Origin: Malania oleifera
Lineage: Eukaryota > Streptophyta > Magnoliopsida > Santalales > Ximeniaceae
Length of the DNA stretch: 64,000 nucleotides
Direction of reading: 5' to 3'
Assembly: GCF_029873635.1 (NCBI RefSeq)
Contig: NC_080422.1
Span: forward strand, 2,150,001 to 2,214,000
Shown here: in pieces, positions 21,521-31,812 of the stretch
How the letters are laid out: every line of letters starts with the position of its first letter
How positions within the stretch are numbered: position 1 is the stretch's first letter
Translations under genes and position numbers: made by a program
The notes under the pieces: generated by a model
Told to the model about the DNA's origin: nothing
Databases searched by the model: none
What the model saw: only the letters and a program-made list of their open reading frames with translations

Positions 21521-22490
21521 TTCCATGTTATGATTATTCAGATTTTAGTATGTTATGCAGTATTATGGTTATTTTAGTACTTCAGAATCATGGTAAATCA
21601 GATAGACATGTATATAGAAATATAATATACGATATCAGACCCTGTTAGACTTACAGCTACAGAGCACGGTACCGTTGCTACAGATACTATGTTACTTTAT
21701 GAGTGCAACCACCTATTCAGATATACGTGGTATGGTCGACCACCTAGGCCCTAGAAGAGGTTAGGCTCCCCATCCAGATATGAGTTGAGGAGGGTAGGTC
21801 GACCGACGGAGTTCAGTGATTTATTCCTGGTTGGCCAGCCAGGGTAAATCCAGCCTACGGGCTGCACAACCTCGTCATGAGGGGCATGTCATGACATAGA
21901 TAGCCACAGGGAACAATTTCAGTTACTATTACTTACGTATTGATTTATAGAAACAGGGATCCTACTATATACACTAGAAGTATTTTGAATTATAACCTTA
22001 ATACTGATATGTTAAACAATAGGGAAAAAGGGGTGGTGTGTTTTATTATTTGTACTGTACTCAGTTATTCATGTTTATATGAAACATATTTCATGATATG
22101 TAGTAGCTCATTTGCCACACACTAGTAATAGCATATTTTCTCTTACTGAACGTTGGCTCATCTTAGTGTTGAAATATTTTTCAGGTGATCCAGGTAGGCG
22201 AGCAGAGCAGGCTCGCAAATAGAGGGCGTCTGTAGTGCCCCATCAGAGAGTGAGTATCATTTTTGGGAATGATTTGTGTAGCCCTAGCTAGTTGAGGGCA
22301 TTTTTGGGGGATTCAGTTATGTTGTATATATTGCAAAACATTTCAGAACTCTGGTATTGAATGTAATGGTTTAGATTATGTTTATATGATTCTACTTCTC
22401 GCTGTTTAGGTTAACACGATGGTATTAGAGTATGTTAATTTCTATCATGGAAAAAAAAATCAGGTTAATTAAGTAGGTCGTTACATGTAA

Positions 22491-25400
22491 TGTTTAATTG
22501 CCCACTAAAAAGAAAGTATGTTAAAGTATAAGGAGAGTGGAAAGTCAACAATGGAACTAACAACAAAACAGAGAAAATTAAAAGAATTTGGATTCCAAAG
22601 AAAAAATTCTCCATTGTAGGTATGCTTTAGGACAACACCATCAACGGATAAATGGTACTTGGACAGCAGGTGCTCAAGGCACATGACCGGTGACAAAACC
22701 AAGTTCACTACATTAAAATAAAAGGATGGAGGATACGTCACCTTCGGTGATAATGCTAAAGGTAAAATCATTGGCATCGGTAAAATTGGTAAAGAACCTT
22801 CACTCACTATAGATAATGTGCTATTAGTAGAAGGATTAAAACATAACCTTTTAAGTATTAGTCAATTAAGTGATAAAGGGTTCGAAATAATCTTTAAGAA
22901 AGAGAAATGTGTTATTCAAAATCCTAAGAACAATAAAACCTTGTTTATGACCCATAGGATAAACAATGTCTATTGTATAAATTTTGAGAACTTAGTAAAT
23001 CAGAAAGTAACTTGTTTGGTAGCAATGAATGAAATAAGTTGGCTATGACATAGGAAACTAGGACATGCCAACATGGACCTATTATCCAATTTATCAAAGA
23101 AAAATCTTGTCAAAGGACTACCTAATACAAAATTCATAAAAGACAAGATATGTGATACATGTCAAAAGGGAAAGCAAGTTAAAACAAGTTTCAAAAAGAA
23201 AGAATACGTATCTACAAAAAGACCCCTAAAATTGTTGCATCTAGACTTATTTGGTTCAACTAGAACCTCAAGTCTAGGAGGAAAACAATATGCTTTTGTA
23301 ATAGTGGATGATCATTCAAGATTCACTTCGGTATTATTTCTAGCAAACAAAGATGAAGTCTATGACATGCTTATTACTTTATGTAAGAAATTACAAAATG
23401 AAAAGGGCTATAATATAACAAACTTTAGGAGTGATCAAGGTAGAGAATTTAGAAATAAAAATGTTGAAAAATTCTGTAATGAATATGGAATAAACCATAA
23501 TTTTTCCGCACCTAGGACTCCACAACAAAATGGAGTTATAGAAAGAAAAAATAGAACTTTACAAGAAATGACAAGAACAACGTTAAATGAAAACAATCTG
23601 CCTAAATACTTTTGGGCAGAAACTGTAAATACAACATGCTACATAATAAATAGGGTATCAATAAGATAAAAAATGGAAAAAACACCATATGAACTTTGGA
23701 AAGGAAGAAAACCTAATATTTCCTATTTTCATGTATTCAGATGCAAATGTTTTACTCTTAATACTAAAGATGATTTAAAAAAATTTGATGCAAAATCTGA
23801 TGAAGGTATCTTCCTAGGGTACCCTATAAATAGTAAAGCTTATAGGGTTTATAATAAAAGAACTTTTACTATTATGGAATCAATGCACATAACATTTGAT
23901 GAATCAAACAATCATAACAATAAAAATGAGAATGATGAAAAAGAAGATACTCCACAAAAAGAAGAAAATCTTGAAATAAAAGAAGAAATCAATAATGATG
24001 CTTCAAATGAAAACCTTACAGAAGATCTGAAGCTTCCTAAAGAATGGAGATATGATAAAAATCACCCAAAAGAACAAATTCTTGGTGAAACTTCAAAAGG
24101 AATAACTACTAGAGCCTCATTAAAAAATATTTGCAATCATTATGCTTTTTTATCTCAAGATGAACCCAAAAATATTGAAGAAACCTCAAATGATGATTCT
24201 TGGATCATAGCTATGCAGGAGGAACTAAATCAATTTGAAAGAAGTCAAGTATGAAAACTTATACCTAAACCCAAAGACAAGTCAATCATAGGAACTAAGT
24301 GGGTGTTTAGAAATAAAAAGGATGAAACTGGAGTAGTTGTAAGAAATAAAGCTAGGCTTGTAGTACAAGGTTACAATCAAGAAGAAGACATTAATTATGA
24401 AGAAACCTTTGCCCCTGTAGCAAGAATGGAAGCTATAAGGATGCTTCTTGCCTATGCAGCCTATAAAGATTTCAAATTATACCAAATGGATGTAAAAAGT
24501 GCATTTCTAAATGGCTATATTAATGAAGAAGTCTATGTTAAACAACCTCCAGGTTTTGAAGATTCTAAAAATCCAAATCAGGTATTTAAGTTAACTAATG
24601 CCCTATATGGATTGTAACAAGCTCCTAGAGCTTGGTATGATAGACTAAGCAAATTTCTACTCCAAAATAATTTTTCAAGAGGAAAGATAGACAACACTTT
24701 ATTTATAAAAAAAAAAGATAATAATATGCTTATAGTTCAAATTTATGTTGATGATATTATATTTGGAGCTACTCATGAAGATTTGTGTATGAATTTGCTA
24801 AAACTATGCAGACAGAGTTTGAAATGAGCATGATGGGAGAATTAAATTACTTTCTAGGTTTGCAAATTAAACAAGTTAAAAATAGAACTTTCATAAATCA
24901 AACTAAGTATATTAAAGACATGCTAAAGAAGTTTGACATGGAAGAAAGTAAACCTATAGGAACTCCTATGAGTACTTTAACTAGTCTAGATAAGGATGAA
25001 AAATGGAAACAAGTTGATACCAAACATTATCGAGGTATGATAGGAAGTTTACTTTACTTAATAGCAAGTAGACCAGATATAATGTTCAGTGTGTGTATGT
25101 GTGCTAGGTTCCAAACGGCTCCTACGGAATCACATCAAACAGCAGTAAAATGAATTCTTAGATATTTGCTAGGCACACTTGATTTAGGGTTATGATATCC
25201 AAAAGGAATTGATTTCGAAATGATGAGTTATTCAAATGCAGATTATGTAGGATACAAAATAGATAGAAAAAGCACTAGTGGGACTTGCCACTTTTTAGAA
25301 CACTCATTAGTTTCATGGTTTTCAAAGAAACAAAATTTTGTAGCATTATCTACAGCTGAAGCAGAATACATAGCAGCTGGGAGCTGTTGTGCTCAAATTT

Positions 25401-25660
25401 TATACATGAAACAACAATTAAAGGACTTCAAAATTCAATACCAAACAATCCCCATAAAATGCGATAATACAAGTGCGATAAATATTTCAAAGAATCCAGT
25501 ATCACATTCAAGAACTAAACATATTGATATACGTCACCACTTTTTAAGAGATAATGTAGACAAGAAAGAAATAGTTCTTGAATTTATAAATACTCATGCT
25601 CAATTAGCTGATATATTTACCAAACCATTAGTTGAGGATCAATTTATATTTATTCGATGA
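22491..25660 (+). pseudogene. SIRE-type Ty1-copia pol (protease, integrase, RT, RNase H)
   Basis: Domains in order. The protease remnant at about 22650 has DSR where the family's catalytic DSG is expected. The GAG-pre-integrase zinc region is HRKLGHAN...CDTCQKGK (23049-23190). The integrase core has LDLFG, FRSDQGREF and IERKN, carrying D, D and E (23235-23560). Then come ELWKGRKPNISYFHVF and an Asn/Glu-rich linker. RT has KWVFRNKKDE, YEETFAPVARMEAIR, MDVKSAFLNGYI and YVDDI (24300-24770). RNase H has SNADYVGYKIDRKSTSG, LSTAEAEYIA, DNTSAI, RTKHIDIRHHFLRD and THAQLADIFTKPL (25220-25640). In-frame stops at 23046, 23667, 24252, 24615, 25152 and near 25194, and a frameshift near 24710, make it dead. 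Order integrase before RT is Ty1-copia. Confidence 0.93.
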
Positions 25661-25714
25661 GAATTAGGCATGTTACATATAAGAGAAGTTAACCAAAAAG
25701 GGGAAGAAACTAAG

Positions 25715-25880
25715 TTTGGTCAGGACAGACGACTGCCAGGGAGGTGACAGATGACTGGCAGGCTACTGTCTGTGTAAAAGACAGTAGAAATATGATTGCC
25801 AGTGAGCTCACAGTTGATTGGCAGGCTACTGTCTGTGGACAGACGACTGTCTAATTAGAGACAGACGACTGTCTCGTGGT
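25715..25880 (+). repeat. ACAGACGACTGTC-type motifs between pol and the third ORF
   Basis: At least six forms: GACAGACGACTGCC, GACAGATGACTGGC, ACAGTTGATTGGC, GACAGACGACTGTC (twice) and CTACTGTCTGTG (twice, inverse). The same motif fills U3 of this element's 3' LTR (28325-28665), about 2.5 kb away. Confidence 0.85.
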
Positions 25881-26042
25881 GGGTAAGGTACTTTTCACTT
25901 TAAAACATGTTTTTTAAACCCCACATACAACTGACCATTCTTCTTCCTTCCTCTAAAACATTTTCTCTTCTCTTTCATTCCAGTTCTTTCTCTTCCAAGC
26001 TTCACAAACCGATTATCTATCATACCCTACTCCATACATATC

Positions 26043-27366
26043 TAGGGTTTCTACTTGTCAAGATGGTTTTTACCAAAACTGTGGGAAAGAAGGACAAAGC
26101 TTCTTTGTCTTCTTCAAAGCCTACAAGCAACGATGATATCAAAAAATGACTGGTCTCTTCACATGCAAAATCGTTGTATCAAAATCATCTATTAACTATT
26201 GAACGTATGTTCTGTAAGATTTTAGATGTTACCTTCTTTGAAGAAAAATTTCCTGAAATTTTAGACATGTTCAAAGCTATAGGATAGGACAAATTTATCC
26301 TTCATAAAGTAAAAAGGTATTATCTAAATCAAATTAAGATTTTTTACTCTAATTTGGTTAAGAAGGAAGATGGCATTACTTCTGAAATTTATGGTCAAAG
26401 GATAATACTTACTCCACACTCATTACGAAAAATTCTCATATCAAGCATGGGAATTTTGAGTGTACACCAATTGGGAAGCATTGGACCATGGAACAAGGGT
26501 TTACACCACAAGAATTTCTGCCTCTTGTGATGAATGATGCACCTGTGTATTTTGGATATCCTCCACCATACAAGCAGCTTAATCTTCAGGCACAAATTCT
26601 GCATAAGATCATTGCATACAACATAATTCTGAGGTCTGGATCTTTCGATCACGTTTCATATTTTGATTGTTTTGTTATGTGGTGCTTACTCAAAGGGAAG
26701 AAACTAGACTTATCAAGTATCATACTGAAGTGGATGGTAATGAAGCTTGAATCACCTAGAATTGGGCTTCGATATGGTGGTATTCTTTCCTTAATCTTTG
26801 TTCATTTTTAAGTCCTCTCTCCTGCTTCAAAAATAGTAAAAAGAACCCATTGTCATGTTTTCTCATCTACTACATTGAAACGAATGGGTTACAAAGAGTA
26901 TATCGAGAGTTGGATGTTCCGAGGCAATAGACCGGCAAGACCTGCAGTTAAGGCAAGGAGTCTAGCTCCTGAAGAAGTTGATATGCCACCTTTGTTTGTT
27001 CCTTTTTATCAAAATTATACTAGCTTCAGTTCCGAAATGAGAGAAAACTTCTCTTCTCTTCAAGATAAACTCTCCACCATTGATGACAAGTATACCTCAT
27101 TAGATACTCGTATTGCTAAGATAGAATATCATGTCACTAAACATGGCACTGATTCAGATAATGAGGATAGTAAAAATTCTGATAAGGAAGAAGCTGAATC
27201 TAAAGAAGGTGAAGGAGAAGAAGAAGAAAAAGAAGCAGAAGAAGATGCAAGAGATAATGAAGCAGCAACTGAAGAAGAAGAAGAGGAGGAAGAAGAAGAA
27301 GAAGGTTCACAGCAATCCAAAGGAAAAGGAATTGCTAAAGACAATGACACTAACTCTGACATATAA
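26043..27366 (+). pseudogene. SIRE-type third ORF (env-like / plant transposon protein), broken
   Basis: Opens at ATGGTTTTTACCAAAACT (26043) and reads 35 residues to a stop; pieces in other frames continue (26488-26811: HKIIAYNIILRSGSFDHVSYFDCFVMWCLLKGKKLDLSSIILKWMV). It then stays open 26875-27366 (RMGYKEYIESWMF, Pro-rich, a coiled-coil-like segment, and a long acidic tail of Glu coded by GAA/GAG repeats ending at TAA). Position after pol and the YFDCFVMWCLLKGKKLDL block match the extra ORF of SIRE-type elements. Its function is unknown; the env-like label comes from position and I see no convincing signal peptide or fusion peptide. Confidence 0.75.
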
Positions 27367-27879
27367 GACTTATGTTGGTGTTTTTGTTCTTTTGTATGTT
27401 TAAATTCTAGATGTATTTTTTTTTATTGAACAAAAGGGGAGAATGTGTAAGCTAAAGACTATGAGTCTCTATATGTATTCTAGCTCTGAAACTCTGAACT
27501 TTTTGCACTATTTTGCTCTTAATTTGATGTATTATAAGTTCTAATATGAATGATAATTTTGAAAACTTTGCAAGTTCTAATTTGACTATGCTGATTGACA
27601 GGGGGAGTATTATGAGTTATCATTTGCAGCATAATTCTTAGTCAATTGATGTTAATACATTAACACTGGTATCACACAAACTCAAAATGATATTTGCCCT
27701 TGATCATTATATAATCAAATTTTTTTTGATTGATGTCAAAGGGGGAGAAATGTTTAGCCAAAATTTTTGATATTGATAAAGCGTGAATGATATTGATGAA
27801 GCTTATTGAAAGGGGGAGTCTTTTTAAGGCTTACTCAAAATTTTTGCTTTTTGTTTGTCATCATCAAAAAGGGGGGGAT
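27367..27879 (+). other. SIRE 3' untranslated region with five polypurine tracts
   Basis: G-rich purine tracts at about 27432-27442 (AAAAGGGGAGAA), 27600-27607 (AGGGGGAG), 27738-27749 (AAAGGGGGAGAAA), 27809-27819 (AAAGGGGGAG) and 27865-27879 (AAAAAGGGGGGGAT), the last adjoining the LTR. Only the last is placed to prime plus-strand synthesis of this LTR; the others may be supplementary priming sites. Confidence 0.75.
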
Positions 27880-29734
27880 TGTTGGCCTTACTAGGTTTGA
27901 TACTCCATTTTGATGCTAACAACCAAGTAGGATTTAACATGTTTTAGTTAAGTGTTGTGTTTTCTCAGGAATTTATATTAAAGGTACTTATGAAGTATGA
28001 ATCAATAACTGATAGTATGGATCAAAGTCAGAAGACCATAAGAGCATGATGATTAAAGAAGATCAACATGAGAGCTCAAAGTTCAGATTATTCTGCGAGA
28101 TTAGAGAAAGTTCATAACAAAGGAGAATTTTTGAGAACTTAGGACAAGTCTCTATAAGTACTTTAAGTTTATTCAAGTATGAAGTTTTCATTTTGAAGCT
28201 CATTAAACAAAGAGACTTTGAGACCATAAGAAAATAACCTGGAACATGTTTTCAAAGTTAAAACAAATTTATATTCCAAGAAAAAATGAGAGAGAAATCA
28301 AAAAGTGACTAAGAAAGAAATTTGTTCAATTGACAGACGACTGTGTGGTTATAGGCAGACGACTGACTAAATTAAAGACTTAAAATTGAAACACAGAAGC
28401 CTGACAGACGACTGTCAAGGCTCCCACAGATGATTGTCAGTGAAAGGTGAGAAGTCTGTGAAAGTTTCACCAGACGACTGTCCACCTTATATGTTACTAA
28501 AAGGCTCAAAATTTCACATGGACAGACGACTGTCATCATATGGACAGAAAACTATCACTTTATATTCTGATGACAGACGACTGCCACTCAAGGGACAGAC
28601 GACTAGCACCTTTCTGCCAATGATTTTTACCGTTATATTAAATGGACAGACAACTGTCAAGACTTCACAGTCATTTGCCTTGCGGCAATTTTTTGTTTTC
28701 TAACGGATATAATTTTCGAAATTCAAATATTTGGAAACTCAAATAAGTATATTTTATGGAAACAAGTATGAGTATCCTTTGGGGAACAAGCAATGAGGTT
28801 TTATACATCTATAAATACCCGTAAAGACTCATTGAATAAAACACCAAGATTATTAAAGAGCTCACAATTTGCTGTCATACTCTCTCACTCTGGAATTCTG
28901 AAAGTGCCTCATATTGCTCTCATCCTTGCTCAAAATTAAGAAGATCTTGCTGAATCTCACTGTGTTTGATCTTTGAGTTGTTGATTCTTTCATTGAAAGA
29001 TATCCACAGTGATAAAATTCTAAGAGCTTCATTCTGAAAATTCATATTCTGAATTTACTAAAGTGCATTAGTGTTTTAAACTTGTACTAATCAGCTCTTT
29101 GAGGAGCAAGTTTTTGTACGTGTTGTTTCTCTATCATTGTAACAGGGCTTGTTGACTATTTGAGTATTAAATTGTTTGACCAAACAAGGGAAGATTGTTT
29201 GGAGAAGGCGGACTCTAGCCTTACCCAAGGAGTGCTTGTAATTGTCTTTGTTCCAGCTGATAAAGGAACAGTAATAGACGTAGGCTGTGTTGAAGCCGAA
29301 TCTCGTAAAAATCCTTGTGTTCTTCTTTCTCTACTTTACTCTTTATTTTTCAAGGATATAATTTGCATGGTTGTTTTAAATTTCAATCCTGAATGTTTGG
29401 TAATTAAATAGACTGGAAGGTAATTCGTTTTGGATAAATCAGCATTGATTACGGAAACCGAAAGGGACTACGTTGGTTGATTATTCTTGACCTATTAATC
29501 TGAAAGTTTATTTAAAAACTAAACATTAGGGAGAAAAATAATTGTGATACATGGCTTAAACTGAATGCAGTAAATTTTCACCTATATTGTTACTTTAAAT
29601 TGAGAGTTTTATCTTGTTGTGATTGATTGTGATTGTTTCTAAAATTTGAAACTTAAAAAGAACTAACTCTAAAGAAATTTTTTTTTTTTAAAACCAATTC
29701 ACCCCCCCCTCTTGGGAAGCTATTCATAATTTCA
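27880..29734 (+). mobile_element. SIRE-type 3' LTR, 1,855 bp
   Basis: Begins TGTTGGCCTTACTAGG immediately after the polypurine tract and ends about 20 bases after the AATTCACCCCCCCCTCTTGGG block at ...AATTTCA. TATAAATA at 28810-28817 lies after a motif cluster. The 5' LTR of this element is not in the window, so LTR divergence cannot be measured. Confidence 0.85.
28325..28665 (+). repeat. About 11-13 GACAGACGACTGTC motifs in U3 of the SIRE 3' LTR
   Basis: Best form GACAGACGACTGTC (arms GACAG/CTGTC) at ~28400 and ~28522, with variants CAGACGACTGTG, CAGACGACTGAC, ACAGATGATTGTC, CAGACGACTGTCC, GACAGACGACTGCC, GACAGACGACTAGC and GACAGACAACTGTC. It ends about 150 bp before the TATA box. Confidence 0.88.
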
Positions 29735-31812
29735 GGCAATCTAAGTATGTATGAAATTGCAGATATGATATATTAACCAAATTCAGTACATGCACTACAA
29801 TTTCAGTATTTCTCAACAAAATACAATATTGTATCAATCAGATACGTAGTATATTCAGTAGAGAAATAAAATCAAGCACAAGACAGAATATAATGCAAGA
29901 AATGTAAAAGTGACACCAAATATGATATCGGGGTTCGGTCAATCGTGCCTACGTCCCTGCCTTGGCACACTTGCACAAGGATTACACTATAAGATCACTT
30001 AACGGGTGGAGCGACACCTAATACAACCAGGTCAATTAGCACAGGGCTGACCTTAACTTTTACAAATTCTTCTTGCAGGGCAGAGAAGACCCTAACAATC
30101 CTTACGTGCTGGATTAATGCCCTCTCAGACCACATTTGGAACACAACTGAATTACAATGCAAACTATGTACAATGTGATGCTTCTCCGATAAGCAAATAT
30201 GTACCAATATAAATCAATCAATGCACGTCAATAATATAGGTTATGTTAGCTCAATGATGTGTATCTTTGTGCAAGCAACACTCAACAAGATGTGATAACA
30301 AGTATGCTCAAGAGTGTTCTAATCAAGCTATATCTTTGAAACAAGTTATATCAAATTTCAATAACAAATCAGAGTTTCAAAGATGCTAATCTAATATTCA
30401 AACTAACTCAAAATATTTTCCTTCAATGAAATAAGCACAAGAGTAGTTTGAAAATACTATAGCTTGGAAAAATATTTGCACAACAAAATCAAAACTATAG
30501 AAATCTTGCAATGACAATGCAAAGATCTTTAAGTTTATGAGTTTATCCCAACACAAGATTTATTATATTCAAATATGTGGGATAAACTTAACTAAACTTC
30601 CTTAAAATCAATATCAATAATCAACCGAAGCAATGAGAGTATTAGCAATATCTAATAAGCATTAGCACAATCAAAGGAACTCTCACAATGCTAAAATGTA
30701 TCAAGGGAATGAAGAAATGAGAGTATTTGGGCAAAATAAGATTTCAAAAATAAAGAGGATTTTTGCTAATAATTTTTTGCTAATCTCTTATTAATCCTCA
30801 TGCTCATATATATAAACCAAGGCCTAATTATGACCATTTAGAACATGTAAGGCATTATTAACATTGTTTTTAAAATACATTAGAAAAATTAACCTTGTTT
30901 AAAACATTTTAACCTTGGTAAGTATTTTGCAATCTGAGAAGTTTCGGGTGGTTGAACTTTAGTTCGGTTGTCCGAATAGACTTAGCTCAAAAAGGCATTT
31001 TAAAAGGTTTGGTAGCCCGAGTTTAGGTTCAGTTGGTTGAACAAAAATTAGAAACATTATGTCCGTAGTTCGGGTGCCCGGATATAAGTTTGGTTAACTG
31101 AACTAGTAAGTTCGGTCACCCGAGGCCTTTTTGAACCTGAAGGTTTGGACGCCTAGGTTGTTGAAAAGTGCTCTGACACGTGTTTTGTCGCCCAAGGAAG
31201 ATAGGGTCATTTTTTGTTTTGGTCACCCGAAGTCAGGTCAAACCGCTGACTTCCTAGTGATTCGAGCGCCCGAGGTGTTTTGAACACCAGGGGTTCGGTC
31301 GTCTGACCTCTCACAATTTTGCCTATTTTGGTCCAATTCATTTCAATTTAATCTCCTAATACTGTGAATGATTATGGGGACTCTGTTGTGCATTTGTGTA
31401 GGGACTTAATGTCTTTGTAAGGCTAAGGCTATTTTAATTAGGCTAAAAAACCTAGTGTCGGTCGATCGAAGAGTGCCCTAATGACATTCGGTTCCTTATG
31501 GTCAGTCTATGGTCATGTTGAGCTTACAAAACCTACATGCATGACATGTAGTGATAATTACAGACCCATTTAAAATGAAATTATTACAAACCAACAAAAT
31601 TAAATGCTAATACAATTGACAATAATGGTCTTCATTCCTTTTACTTCTCCAAATATCATCATACGATGTGAGCATTGAGTTCTTTATGACATCAACTGTA
31701 TCTTTACCATCCATGTGTGCAAGGAATTAATCATGTTCATAAGCTTAGTGCACAGGTAAGATACATATAGTTTGTTAGTATTAAAATAGGGATCAGACTC
31801 AAAAAGTCAACA
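29735..31812 (-). mobile_element. SIRE-type LTR in inverse orientation, 3' end truncated
   Basis: In minus direction it starts TGTTGACTTTTTGAGTC (31812) and matches LTR 1 (2709-4751) in order: CAAGATATAACTTG-type block, the CCGAACCCCGATA block (~29930) and TTGCACAAAGATAC (~30262). It stops short of the C-rich terminal block where the plus-strand SIRE LTR ends, so the SIRE element probably inserted into this older LTR. A TATA-like run lies at 30807-30815 (minus). Confidence 0.8.
30950..31320 (-). repeat. Cluster of TTCGGTCGCCCGAA-like motifs in the inverse LTR
   Basis: About ten copies on the + strand: TTCGGGTGGTTGAAC, TTCGGTTGTCCGAA, TTCGGGTGCCCGGA, TTTGGTTAACTGAAC, TTCGGTCACCCGAGG, TTTTGGTCACCCGAAG, TTCGAGCGCCCGAGG, TTCGGTCGTCTGACC. 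It is a variant of the LTR 1/2 motif with CCCGA in place of ACCGA, in the same pre-TATA position. Confidence 0.8.

Larger units (their letters stand above)
20707..22485 (+). mobile_element. Ty3 solo LTR F, 1,779 bp, TSD TGTAA, inside SIRE gag
   Basis: Starts TGTAGTGACTTGAAG and ends GGTCGTTACA; flanked by TGTAA at 20702-20706 and 22486-22490. Removing it with one TSD copy re-forms the CX2CX4HX4C spacing of the host zinc knuckle in frame, which fixes both boundaries to the base. In LTR direction (+): five TCGTCGACGA-type motifs (20737-20862), TATAAATA (20871-20878), a CT tract (20905-20960), six 23-bp repeats (21383-21520), ACGGTACCGT (21666-21675) and GCCACACACTAG (22112). No internal sequence remains. 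Confidence 0.95.

Noticed and set aside
27129-27362. Ser-rich minus-strand frame
   Set aside because: Antisense of the GAA/GAG tract coding the acidic tail of the SIRE third ORF.
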